Shown: in pieces, positions 23,201 through 32,390 of the stretch
Layout of the letters: the number at the start of each line of letters is the position of its first letter
Position numbering within the stretch: position 1 is the first letter of the stretch
Assembly: GCA_958450365.1 (NCBI GenBank)
Contig: CAUEEP010000724.1
Span: 2,017,501-2,081,500, forward strand
Reading direction: 5' to 3'
DNA from: Mesorhabditis belari
Taxonomy: Eukaryota > Nematoda > Chromadorea > Rhabditida > Rhabditidae
Length of the DNA: 64,000 nt
Position numbers and translations under genes: made by a program
The notes under the pieces: generated by a model
What the model was told of the DNA's origin: nothing
What the model saw: only the letters and a program-made list of their open reading frames with translations
The model's database searches: none

Positions 23201-26200
23201 CAGAGTACAAAGTACACTTAGAACTTCTGTTAGAATAGTACAGAGTACAAAGTAAACTCAGAAATTCTGCTAGAATAGTACAGAGTACAAAGTACACTTA
23301 GAACTTCTGTTAGAATAGTACAGAGTACAAAGTACACTTAGAACTTCTGTTAGAATAGTACAGAGTACAAAGTACACTTAGAGATTCTGCTAGAATAGTG
23401 ATGCTTACAAAAATAGCTCTCAAATTGCGGCGTACTGTAACGAGGTCGCAAAAGAGGATTCAGCAAAAGTTACGGTATCCGGTGGTTCTTTGTAGAACAC
23501 AGCTTTCACTAGATACTATATTCACTTGAAAAGCTAACAAATTAAAGCTAATAAAGCTAGAATAAAGCTAGAATAAAGCCAGATTTGCCCCCTTCAAACC
23601 TGCTGATTTATCTCATCCGATTGCACAGATCCCTCACTTCCATCAATCGATCGTCTCCTTTCTTTTCTTTTTCTTTTTTGTATTCCGCGCTCTTTTCTCA
23701 CCACTGACACTGCGTTTTCTTGAGATACATCTTCAGCGACTTCTGGAAATTGCTTTAGAACTGGATAGACCTTTCATAAGTCATGCTAAAAGTTAAGTTC
23801 TTATTTCACCCACCGATTTCATCCATTTTCCCCTTGCACACCATCGATCCAGCCGGGATTTCCCCTTCTTCAGCCTAAAATCTTTCATTTAATCGATAAT
23901 GCTAAAGGTGGTTACTCCAAAATTCGAGTTGTCGACATGTTTCCTCATATTGTCAAGCAGTTGATTGAGTGATGGAGTGATTCGCGTTGAGATCGCGTCC
24001 ATTCCACGTGATGCAACATCTGCAAAGAAGACAAAAATACTCTTTTGTACTTAGATTTTAAACATAGACTTTGAATTGACTAATTTGGAAGGGAACCGAA
24101 TGGGAACAAATGGGAACCAAATAGAACCGAATGAAAACCGAATGGGAACTGAATGGGAGCTGAATAGAAACCGAATGGAAACCGAATGGAAACCGAAAAG
24201 GATCTGAGGAGAAACCAAATCGGAACCGAATAGGAACCGAATAGAAGCCAAATGGGAACCAAATGGGAACCCAATGAGAACCAAATGGGAACCAAATAGA
24301 AACCAAATAGGAACCAAATGGGAACCGAATGAGAACTAAATGGGAGCCGAATGGGAACCAAATCGAAACGGAATGGGAACCGAATAGGAACGGAATGGGA
24401 ACCAAATAGAAACCAAAAAGAAACCAAATAGGAACCGAATAGGAACAGAATGGGAACGGAATGGGAACCAAATGGGAACCAAATAGGAACCAAATAGAAA
24501 CCAAATAGGAACCAAATAGGAACCAAATAGGAACAGAATGGGAACGGAATGGGAACCAAATGGGAACCAAATAGGAACCAAATAGAAACCAAATAGGAAC
24601 CAAATGAGAACCTAATGAGAACTAAATGGGAGCCGAATGGGAACCAAATCGAAACCAAATAGGAGCCAAATAGGAACCAAATGAGAACCAAATGGGAACC
24701 GAATAGAAACCAAATAAGAACCAAATGGGAACCAAATAGGAACCGAATGAAAACCAAATCCGAACCAAATCGAAACCAAAAGAGAACCGAATGAGAACCA
24801 AATGGGAACCAAATACAAACCAAATAGAAACCAAATCGGAATCAAATGAGAACCGAATGGGAATTTTTTCTTTTAGATACACCGTAGCTTGAAACCCTAG
24901 CTATAGTATATCTAATAGCTACAGTATCCGCCTTTCAAGAACACTAACCTTCAATCGTTTCCTTAACTGTCGCATCTTTTGATGGCCGCATTTTTCCCAA
25001 AAGCGTTGAAGTCGAATCAACTATTGAGGAAAGACTCGGTCCAATTGAATCTAAATTAGTTAAATATTTTAGTGAAAATTTGCATACCATTCATTTGCAT
25101 ACCATCCATTTGCATTTCTTGAAACGTCGTGACTTTTCTTGTGCTGATTCTTAGCAAATCTCGATTTTGATGCAATAAAAAGAGCTCTTTGTCGAAATAG
25201 GAAGCGTCTTTGATCTAAAAATAGAGTAAATTTACAGAAAATGAAAATTTGCCTTACTTTTAAATCCCCGAGATAGAAAGCCATTTCGACGGTGATTTCA
25301 GTGTTCATTCGCAACAATAAAAGCTGATTCAGATTCGTTGAAAGGCAACAATGTGACTCGGAATATGTTAGCCATCTGAAATAGATTCAGAATTGAATTC
25401 AATTCATTTCAATTCATTTCATTTCAATTGAAATTTAGAATTTCAGAATTTCTCGGGTTTCGAAAAGATCCATTTTAAAAAGGGATACCGTTGTGTTTAG
25501 TCAAAGAGCTAAATTAAGCATTTTAAACGACTCAAACACTGGGTAAAATGTGCCAAAGCCGGTGTTTCAGTTTGAGTACGGTAGCCAGGATTTCCTCACC
25601 TTTTATACGCGCCCCGCCCTTTTGCCAATGGCAATCCCACTTTGGACTCAAATATCTTCGTGCTGGGTTGTTCAATTCAAACATTCTTGATATCATTAGA
25701 TGCGCCAAGTCTTTCTCTATTGATTGGTATAAAAACTATTTTGATTGGACAACCCAAAGCCAAGATATTTAAGCTTAAAGTTGAGCCAATGGTAAAAGGG
25801 GCGGGGCGCGTATGTCCCACCTTTTACCCCGACCCTTTGCCTAGTGAAGTGCAATCTACACCGACCGTTATTCAATTAAGCCAATTGTGCTGAGGTTATG
25901 GTAACCTTTTCTTAGATGGCAAAAGGGTCGGGGCGCGTATAAAAGGTGGGACATACGCGCCCCGCCCCTTTGCCATTGGCTTAACTTCAAGCTCAAATAT
26001 CTTGGCTTTGAATGGTTCAATTCAAATAGTTTTTATACCAATCAATAGAGAAAGACTTGGCGCATCGAATGGTATCAAAAATGTTTTAATTGAACAACCC
26101 AACACGAAGTTTGAGTTTAAAGTTGGATTCTTAGAAATTTTTACAAGTTAAGTGAAATTTTACCTCAAAGTCGACGGTTTCTCAAAGCCGGCACTCATCA

Positions 26201-29200
26201 CTTGACCGTTGATCGAAATCTCGGCAATGAAGTGTCTTTTCATTTCTTCTAAGAGATCAAAAATCCTCATCGGCGTGGCTAAGTTTTCCTTTTTGTAGAG
26301 GAAAACACGGAAATCTTCGTGTAAAAGGCAAAATGTCTCCTCGTTCAGCCAAGCGACACCGATCACTTGAGAAGAGTTGCTAAATATGAAAATAGTTTGA
26401 AAAAGCTTTGTTGTAACGAGAAAATGTTGTTAGATAAGGCAACTGGCATGGATCAAAGCGTGTAGTTTCTCAATTATTGAATCACTCGTTTACCTCTCTC
26501 AAACTTGGGTAATTAAACCGAATTTATAAGAAGCAATAAAAGGAGAGAGCAATAACCAATGCAGAATGATTGAAGCCTTTATAGACTTTTGAACGATATA
26601 GAATGAGCAAAATGAGGAAATGAACTGTTTTATGGTTTACGAGGCTGCTTTTATTGCACTATATATAAAAGGAAGTGTTTGTCTGTCTGTCTATCTGTCT
26701 GTCTGTCCGTCTGTCCGTCTGTCCGTCTGTCTGTCTGTCTGTCTGCCTGTCTGCCTGTCTGCCTGCCTGTCTGCCTGCCTGTCTGCCTGTCTGTCTGCCT
26801 GTCTGTCTGTCTGTATGTCTGTCTGTCTGTATGTCTGTCTGTCTGTCTGTCTGCCTGTCTGTCTGCCTGTCTGTCTGCCTGTTTGTCTAACCGCGCGAGT
26901 TCTCCGCTTCCCATGGGCCGATTTAAATCATTTTTAGTTTCTTAGACTTAGAATTCTATGTAGTTGTGCATCAGATGTTTCGTTTTTTAAAAAGCAAAAG
27001 TCATGTCACAGCCGGGCGTCGAACCTGCCCCCTGTGAGCTGTCGAACCTGCCCCCTGTGAGCTGTAGAGCTGTGAGCTGTCACTCTCGGTTCGTAACCAA
27101 GCGCGCTCCCGACTGCTCCACGGCGACTATCCGTTTCCCCAAAACATTCAGCCAATAAAACCCCCCGTTAGGCATTTTTCGGCTGCTAACTGAATAAGTT
27201 TTACTTATCGAAATGCTTGTTTACAGTAGTTTAAGCATTGTTTAGAGTTGGCTAAGCATTTGCATTAATTTGGTGATAGTTATGATAAAAGTTTTTCATA
27301 ATCTTGCAAGAAATTCAATTTATAGCTATTTAGGAGCTTTTGTAGCTTTCATAAGGATTTATACCAAGTTTGTTCCCCGACAAGTGTCACTTCAGCCGAC
27401 TCGAGCACAACAAGACTGCACTGGTTGCTCTCACCGCAGATTAGTGCCTAAATTACTTGCATTTGTACTTGTCGTTCGTTTTTTAAGTGTCGTTTTCAAA
27501 AAGGTGAATAGTTTGGAGGACTATCGTAATCTTTCCTTCAGCTCTTTCCTTCAGCTCTTTCCTTCAGCTCTTTCCTTCAGCTCTTTCCTTCAGCTCTCTC
27601 CTTCAGCTCTTTCCTTCAGCTCTTTCCTTCAGCTCTCTCCTTCAGCTCTTTCCTTCAGCTCTTTCCTTCAGCTCTTTCCTTCAGCTCTTTCCTTCAGCTC
27701 TCTCCTTCAGCTCTTTCCTTCAGCTCTTTCCTTCAGCTCTCTCCTTCAGCTCTTTCCTTCAGCTCTTTCCTTCAGCTCTTTCCTTCAGCTCTTTCCTTCA
27801 GCTCTCTCCTTCAGCTCTTTCCACCTTTTAGAAAGCGTGTTATAAGTTCGAATTTTAGCTTTAGCTGTAGCTTTATTTCACCTGATGCTCGGAAAGATCA
27901 ATCGATCGAATTGCTGAAGGAATGGTGTCACAAAAGAGAAATGAATGAGTGTAGGCTTTCTAAATTACATTATTTAAGTTAAGTTCACTTTTCGAGTTAA
28001 ACTTTTCGAGTTTCGAGTCGTTTAAGCTTATTTATGAGCTCTTCAGCTCGTGTATTGGTCTACCTTGTGAAAATCGACATTTGTCAGAATAGCGATTCCT
28101 GATTCATCAGATGAGACAAGCTTTGTGCAATCTTTCGTCGACCAGATCACTTGTCGCAAAGCGGAACCCCGGTGCTGATCTCGATCCGTGTATTTGTCAA
28201 CCTGGAAATCGATATTGTGGATTTGTTTATCGATAATTATATGGTTTATCGATAATTATAAATGGTTTATTCTCGATTATTATTAACGATCTCGATCTCC
28301 TTAAAGCTGAAATTTTACACTACGCACAAAAGGATTTCCAAAAATCAAATTTAGACATTTCAACAAGACGGAGCTCCGACCGGAAAATTATCTAGGGGGC
28401 TAGGCGCATCTTAAAATAGTTTGATGGTTTGGAAGGTTGCTATTTAGGAGACAAGGACTCAAAGGAAGCTTTTTCCTTTAGATATTTCGAAGCTACGAAC
28501 ATTTTTTCACTAGGATGACCCACAAAGCCTGTGGTTGCCGCTCTGGCTACCGCTCTGGCTACCGCTCTGGCTACCGCTCTGGCTACCGCTCTGGCTACCG
28601 CTCTGGCTACCGCTCTGGCTACCGCTCTGGCTACCGCTCTGGCTACCGCTCTGGCTACCGCTCTGGCTACCGCTCTGGCTACCGCTCTGGCTACCGCTCT
28701 GGCTACCGCTCTGGCTACCGCTCTGGCTACCGCTCTGGCTACCGCTCTGGCTACCGCTCTGGCTACCGCTCTGGCTACCGCTCTGGCTACCGCTCTGGCT
28801 ACCGCTCTGGCTACCGCTCTGGCTACCGCTCTGGCTACCGCTCTGGCTACCGCTCTGGCTACCGCTCTGGCTACCGCTCTGGCTACCGCTCTGGCTACCG
28901 CTCTGGCTACCGCTCTGGCTACCGCTCTAGCTACCGCTCTAGCTGCCGCTCTGGCTACCGCTCTAGCTACCGCTCTGGCTACCGCTCTAGCTACCGCTCT
29001 GGCTGCCGCTCTAGCTACCGCTCTGGCTGCCGCTCTGGCTGTGTTATCACAAAAACCCAACTATCATCCCGAAAACTGAAAACGGATTCTAAATTCTTTC
29101 CTAACGTTCTTGTTAGTGTTTAGTTGTTAGTTGTTGGAAGCCGTTCTTTCCTAACGTCTCCCTATTATTGTTTATTGTCAGCTATTATTGTTTTCTTTTT

Positions 29201-29545
29201 CTGTTTTTCTGAAAGAGGATCAAATTCAGCTAAACGAATCATTATTCTGACCTTTTTACTTTTCCCAGTTTGTAGATGAATGAGAAAGAGCAAGCCCGAG
29301 TGATGGCCGACAGCGATTTGATTGCCGAGAACGGAGAGACAAGAGATCGTATCCGTTGAAGAGGTTCGAATTCTGGAAGAAGATTTAGATTTGACTTGAT
29401 CTTTGACGAAACTGTTTGTATAGTTTTGCGTCGAATCGGGTGAAGATGAAGATCACTCCACAACTCGCGCCCACCACAAGCCAGTCATTCGTCACGGAAA
29501 CGGTCAAGATTTCCACATTCACTGTGCCAAAGTCCAAAGTTGTTG
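11261..29545 (-). CDS. TECPR2-like WD40/tectonin-repeat protein (about 25 exons)
   Basis: Minus-strand exons are spread over 18 kb at about 29545-29262, 28201-28064, 26379-26164, 25370-25265, 25215-25085, 25050-24950, 24018-23930, 23878-23815, 23742-23602, 22395-22272, 22027-21875, 21483-21370, 20115-19925, 19790-19690, 18843-18790, 18003-17935, 16850-16725, 16485-16408, 15705-15590, 14770-14690, 13065-12975, 12720-12495, 11620-11480, 11397-11322 and 11291-11261. The first exons read as WD40 blades (VTNDWLVVGASCGVIFIF; QIAVGHHSGLLFLIHL; KLVSSDESGIAILTNV). A basic linker (IQKRKRKERRR) and acidic/Ser-rich exons follow. The C-terminal exons show tectonin-type repeats (GLWMTKGVDEHHPYGNAD; AVWAIREDTGTLMVRVG; ISFCLSESSLWVITASNE). 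This order (WD40, K/R-rich linker, TECPR repeats) is that of TECPR2, an autophagy/trafficking factor; HPS5 shares the WD40 part only. Exon borders are approximate, the true start is not fixed, and the first exon needs a frame change. Confidence 0.65.
11643..11985. repeat. 10-bp minisatellite, about 34 copies
   Basis: Nearly perfect TGGCTTTAGC array with one disturbed unit (TTTTTAGC) at about 11760. It lies in an intron of the TECPR2-like gene. Confidence 0.97.
12693..12815. repeat. 16-bp minisatellite
   Basis: About seven copies of CAGCTACTGTAACCTT, the last ones diverged. Confidence 0.93.
13405..13680 (+). pseudogene. Decayed mariner-like transposase N-terminus
   Basis: Plus-strand frames read GTKSAAESHRSLSATFGDG and then CQTWFQRFREGDF, typical of the mariner DNA-binding helix-turn-helix. 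Stops and shifts follow. No catalytic part was found. Confidence 0.7.
13857..14310. repeat. 10-bp minisatellite with 90-bp higher-order period
   Basis: The basic unit is GAGCTTTTTG with variants (GAGCGTTTTG, GAGCTTTCTA, GAGCTTTCCA). Identical variant orders recur at 13981, 14071 and 14161, giving a 90-bp higher-order unit. Long frames on both strands are by-products of the unit, not genes. Confidence 0.95.
15000..15165. repeat. CTTC-rich microsatellite
   Basis: Runs of TTCC with recurring TTTCTTCCGTCC-like interruptions. Intronic. Confidence 0.93.
15915..16262. repeat. 15-bp minisatellite
   Basis: About 22 copies of CCCTTTTTGTAGCTG with occasional TAGCTGC insertions. A shorter array based on AGCTCTAGTT precedes it at 15765-15835. 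Confidence 0.95.
16524..16612. mobile_element. Short MITE with TGTAAACACAC-type ends
   Basis: Left end GTGTAAACACACTCTTTATG and right end GTGCACCAGAAAGC form an imperfect inverted repeat, as at 7318-7412. Confidence 0.5.
16890..17065. repeat. TCTG microsatellite in a dispersed repeat
   Basis: TATATATAAAA, then (GTCT)n with CCGT/CCAT variants, then CGCGAGTTCTCGGCTCCC and TTTACATGATTTTTA. The same order recurs at 26660-26945. Confidence 0.9.
17505..17860. repeat. Three short adjacent minisatellites
   Basis: A 15-bp unit (GAAGCCGTTGATCAA, about four copies, 17508-17568), an 11-bp unit (CTTAATAGACT, 17632-17690) and a unit of the type GATAGTCTTAACAGTCTTAG (17775-17852), separated by unrelated sequence. 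Confidence 0.88.
18225..18445. repeat. 19-bp minisatellite
   Basis: About 11 copies of TATCCTATCAATCTATCTA, with CAA/CTA variation. Open in three frames only because the unit lacks stops. Confidence 0.95.
19145..19535. repeat. Complex CTTAAG/TCTTCAGCC array
   Basis: Short units AAGTCTTCAGCCTT, TGTCTTCAGCC and TCTTAAGGCTT alternate irregularly. A 60-bp block is itself repeated, so the array is mosaic. Confidence 0.9.
20400..20565. repeat. 10-bp minisatellite
   Basis: About 12 copies of ACCCCACTGG/ACCCCATTGG preceded by four copies of ATGCCCCACGCAA. Confidence 0.95.
21120..21255. repeat. 20-bp minisatellite
   Basis: Six to seven copies of AATCTATCAACTACCAAGTC. Confidence 0.94.
21520..21835. 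repeat. Two adjacent minisatellites
   Basis: A diverged unit based on CAGGACCAGGCCAGGATCAG (21523-21625) and then nine copies of CTTCTGCCCAGTCTGG (16 bp, 21690-21830). Confidence 0.94.
22445..22735. repeat. Dispersed GC-box-like repeat, copy 1
   Basis: Contains GGGGCGGGGCGCGTATAAAA and the sequence up to AGTTTGAGTTTAAAGTTGG. It is nearly identical to 25855-26130 (single-base differences and small changes around the GC block). Inverted arms CAATGGCAAAAGGGGCGGGG and its complement flank the centre. Confidence 0.9.
22878..23122. mobile_element. MITE of the TGTAAACACAC family with tandemly expanded end
   Basis: The left end TTGTAAACACACCCTTCCTG is repeated three times with a period of about 42 bp (22878-22995). 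The opposite end near 23085-23120 reads CACCAGAAAGAAGGTGTTTA. Confidence 0.6.
23120..23400. repeat. 40-bp minisatellite
   Basis: Seven copies of a 40-bp unit (starting CAGAGTACAAAGTACACTTA) with few differences. Confidence 0.95.
24065..24868. repeat. 11-bp minisatellite, about 70 copies
   Basis: Diverged copies of AAATGGGAACC. The minus strand stays open over long stretches in all frames because the unit has few routes to a stop codon. It lies in an intron of the TECPR2-like gene. Confidence 0.95.
25595..26130. repeat. Dispersed GC-box-like repeats, copies 2 and 3 (inverted pair)
   Basis: A block at 25600-25810 has ATACGCGCCCCGCCCTTTTG at its left and GGGGCGGGGCGCGTATG at its right. The direct duplicate of 22445-22735 follows at 25855-26130. 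Confidence 0.88.
26660..26945. repeat. TCTG microsatellite in a dispersed repeat
   Basis: TATATATAAAAGGAAGTG, then about 50 TCTG/CCTG units, then GCGCGAGTTCTCCGCTTCCC. Same flanks as at 16890-17065. Confidence 0.93.
27005..27127 (-). tRNA. tRNA-Arg(ACG)-like sequence, probably a pseudogene or SINE-like head
   Basis: The minus strand begins GTCGCCGTGGAGCAGTCGGG, similar to an A box. It has an anticodon-like stem-loop CTTGG-TTACGAA-CCGAG (ACG) and a B-box-like GGCAGGTTCGACGCC. A 23-bp block with GTCGAACCTG is duplicated in the variable/T-arm region and the acceptor stem has a three-base insertion, so a functional tRNA is unlikely. Confidence 0.45.
27525..27825. repeat. 13-bp minisatellite
   Basis: About 23 copies of CAGCTCTTTCCTT, with a CTCTCC variant every three to four units. 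Confidence 0.96.
28530..29040. repeat. 12-bp minisatellite, about 42 copies
   Basis: Perfect ACCGCTCTGGCT from about 28540 to 28920; variants (CTAG, GCTGCC) appear only in the last ten units. Twelve bases equals four codons, so several frames stay open on both strands; these are not genes. Confidence 0.97.
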
Positions 29546-29555
29546 GAAGCTATAA

Positions 29556-29758
29556 GTTGTACTGTAATGTACTTGTACTGTAATGTACTTGTACTGTAAT
29601 GTACTTGTACTGTAATGTACTTGTACTGTAATGTACTTGTACTGTAATGTACTTGTACTGTAATGTACTTGTACTGTAATGTACTTGTACTGTAATGTAC
29701 TTGTACTGTAATGTACTTGTACTGTAATGTACTTGTACTGTAATGTACTTGTACTGTA
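29556..29758. repeat. 16-bp minisatellite
   Basis: Twelve to thirteen perfect copies of TACTGTAATGTACTTG, immediately upstream of the first recognisable exon of the TECPR2-like gene. Confidence 0.96.
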
Positions 29759-29993
29759 TTGCCTTTAGCAGACTGACAATGATCAGAAGTGAGATTTCGG
29801 CACCTCAGCCCTCCATTTTTACGACCCTGGTTCGACCCTAGCGCCATTTTTTTTGCTTTTCTATTTCTTTCAAGAACTATAGAACTTTTAAACTTGAATT
29901 TTTCCCCAACAATTTTATTCATTAATCCAAAAGCCATTGATTTTTATCGCAAAGACTTATCGACTTATAAAACAAATTGCCACAAAGTGCTTT

Positions 29994-31009
29994 TATTGGG
30001 TTGGTGAATTGAAAACTGCGGGCTATTGTCATATGTGACAGTTTGAGCACTTTCTTCAAAAGAAACCCATTTTGGTGTCAATGGGAAAGTTGTAGAGAAT
30101 CAAAAATCAAGCTTATATCCAAATTTTCAGAACGATTCAAAAACTGGTTTTCAAGAAATGCCAAATTTACGAATTTTCACAAAACTTGCATTTTACAAAA
30201 CATTTTAAGCAAAACTACTAAGTGTATCTTTTTGAAAATTTGGCTATAAGCCTAATTTTTGATTCTCTACAACTTTTCTATTGACGCCAAAATGGGTTTC
30301 TTTTGAAGAAAGTGCTCAAATTGGGACATTTCTCCAGTCCTCCATTTTTGAGTCTCACACACGAACCAAAATCCTGTAAAATCCGCAAATTGCCTGTAAA
30401 ATGGGCAGAAGTTGAGGAAGAAGAAGAGGAAGCGGCAATGGGTGGGGCCAGGCGAGAAACCCGAAAGTGACCCTAAGCCCCATTTGCACCAGTAGAAGTT
30501 TATGCTCTGCGTTTTCTGGGATATGGAGGGAGTGGTGCACTGGGAGTTGCTGAATAGCAAGGCGACCGTTAATGCAATCAAATACAGTGAACAGTTGGGA
30601 AAGGTGGATGAATCCCTAAAGAAGAATAGGCCCTTCAAGTCAAAGATCGTTCTCATCCACGAGAACGCGCGCCCTCCTGTTGCAAAACTGACTCGCTCTA
30701 AAATAAATAGCCTTGTTTGGGGACTTTTGGCACATCCCCCATACAGTCCAGCTCCTTTTGATTACTATTTATTCTGGATCATGAGTAAAGAGCTTGCGGG
30801 AGAACACTTCGATTCGGAAGAAGCAGTCAAAAATTGGCTTTAAAAGTTTTTCGATTCAAAATCCTACTACGAAAGAGGAATCCGCAAATTGTCTTTAAAA
30901 TGGGCAGAAGTCGTCAATAATAATGGAAATTATTTGAAATCAATTGATGGTTTTATGTTGAATAAATTTTAGTTCAAAGTTCTGCAGTTTTCAATTCACC
31001 AACCCAATA
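29994..31009 (+). mobile_element. Deleted mariner (copy 2) with nested foldback
   Basis: TA-flanked ends TTGGGTTGGTGAATTGAAAA and the complement at 30987-31007. The 5' half is replaced by a palindrome (30036-30325) shared with copy 1. The 3' half keeps a transposase fragment. Confidence 0.92.
30502..30843 (+). pseudogene. Mariner transposase C-terminal half
   Basis: Reads LCVFWDMEGVVHWELLNSK, IVLIHENARPPVAKL (the D of HDN is replaced by E) and HPPYSPAPFDYYLF (the canonical SPDLAPSDYHLF has lost residues). It stops at 30843 after EEAVKNWL. The N-terminal helix-turn-helix domain and first Asp are missing, so it is inactive. Confidence 0.9.
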
Positions 31010-31339
31010 GTTTTGTTCTGTTTTGTTCCGTTAGTACTAGTTCTGTTTACTATTGTAATAGACTAGTTTACTTTGCTAATAGCCTATTTTAATAGTTTTC
31101 ATTCAAATTGACTAGCATCCCATGCAGAAAAGATTAAAAAACTTGTTTTGAATTGAATTTTTATAATATTTAATAGCGAAATCTAGTTTTTTAATAACTT
31201 ATTTTAATAGTTTTTCAGTAAAATTAACGATTTTCAAAGAGCCACCAAAGAATTTAAGTATTCTTCTCTTGAAAACTTTGTTCAAATTAAATTAAATGAA
31301 ATTTTTAGCAAAAAATTCTAAATTCTTATAGCAAAGGTT

Positions 31340-31875
31340 TCAGTTTATTAGCTTATTAGCTTATTTAGCTTATTAGCTTATTTGGGGGTGGGACAAGTGT
31401 GACCTTTTTTTCGCACCTGGACATTTGCGCACCTTTTTTTTGCTGAAAAAGGCCTTAGGCAAGGTCGTAGAGCTTCAAAAATATTTCCATATAGGGAATC
31501 GTATGCGTAGATTCCGAATTTCGACAAATCAGACCTCGCTGACACGTCAAATTTGGGCTAAAAGGCAAAAACTACGCAACTTAACGCTTTTCCGCAGTTT
31601 TTGCCTTTTAGCCCAAATTTGACGTCTCAGCGAGGTCTGATTTGTCGAAATTCGGAATCTACGCATACGATTCCCTTATATGGAAAAATTTTTGAAGCTC
31701 TACGACCTTTCCTAAGGCCTTTTCCAGCAAAAAAAAAAGGTGCGCAAATGTCCAGGTGCGCAAAAAAAAAGGTCGCATTTGTCCCACCCCCGCTTATTTA
31801 GCTTATTTAGCTTATTAGCTTATTTAGCTTATTAGCTTATTTAGCTTATTAGCTTATTTAGCTTATTAGCTTATT
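31340..31875. repeat. TTAGCTTA array split by an inserted foldback element
   Basis: Units of TTAGCTTATTAGCTTATT lie at 31340-31383 and 31792-31875. The foldback element 31384-31791 sits between the two halves. Confidence 0.92.
31384..31791. mobile_element. hAT-like foldback MITE, copy 1
   Basis: A long imperfect palindrome starting GGGGGTGGGACAA and ending TTGTCCCACCCCC, flanked by an 8-bp duplication GCTTATTT. Relatives with the same ends lie at 37131-37483, 53617-54061 and 59756-60150. Confidence 0.88.
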
Positions 31876-32239
31876 TAAATCTCACAGACTTGTTGCTTGA
31901 TCGAATCCAAATCATCAACATAAATTGAAAGCATTTTTGATGTAGAAATCATTGCTCATCGTTTTCCTGTTGACAATTGTTATATTCAATGATTCAGTGA
32001 TTCAATGTTTACGCGAGGAAAGGAAAAATTGGAGCCGATGAGCCGTTGAAAAGGAAAAGGAAAAGGAAAGGAAAGGAAAAGGGAAACGAGTACGGTAGTT
32101 TGTGTCTACGAATTGTGCATTCATCTTTTAGAGATCGAGAGAAAAAACCCGTCTTGCCGTCGGCATATTTGAAATAAGAGTTGGGTTTTTGTTTAGCAAT
32201 TGTATTTTGCATGATTTAGATTCATGATATTCTTGATAT

Positions 32240-32390
32240 TGTTGATTATTGTTGATTATTGTTGATTATTGTTGATTATTGTTGATTATTGTTGATTATT
32301 GTTGATTATTCTTCATTATTCTTCATTATTCTTCATTATTCTTCATTATTCTTCATTATTCTTCATTATTCTTCATTATTCTTCATATTT
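32240..32390. repeat. 10-bp minisatellite with two unit types
   Basis: Seven to eight copies of TTGTTGATTA are followed directly by eight copies of TTCTTCATTA. The change is abrupt. Confidence 0.95.

Noticed and set aside
24051..24882. Several overlapping minus-strand frames up to 247 aa rich in Phe/Ile/Trp/Ser
   Set aside because: All frames are open because of the 11-bp unit. The composition looks membrane-like but is generated by the repeat.
26620..26945. Cys-rich (CLSVCLPVC) or Asp/Arg/Gln-rich repeat proteins
   Set aside because: Reading frames of a TCTG microsatellite, open in all frames.
27270..27845. 191-aa plus-strand frame
   Set aside because: Most of it is the 13-bp minisatellite; the 5' part shows no family resemblance and lies in an intron of the minus-strand gene.
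28440..29123. Long frames on both strands (about 200 aa, RAVA-, YRSG- or ATAL-type repeats)
   Set aside because: They are direct products of the 12-bp array; no start context, splice sites or domain, and the array is intronic.
30267..30656. 129-aa minus-strand frame
   Set aside because: Shadow of the mariner transposase fragment and its nested palindrome on the other strand.
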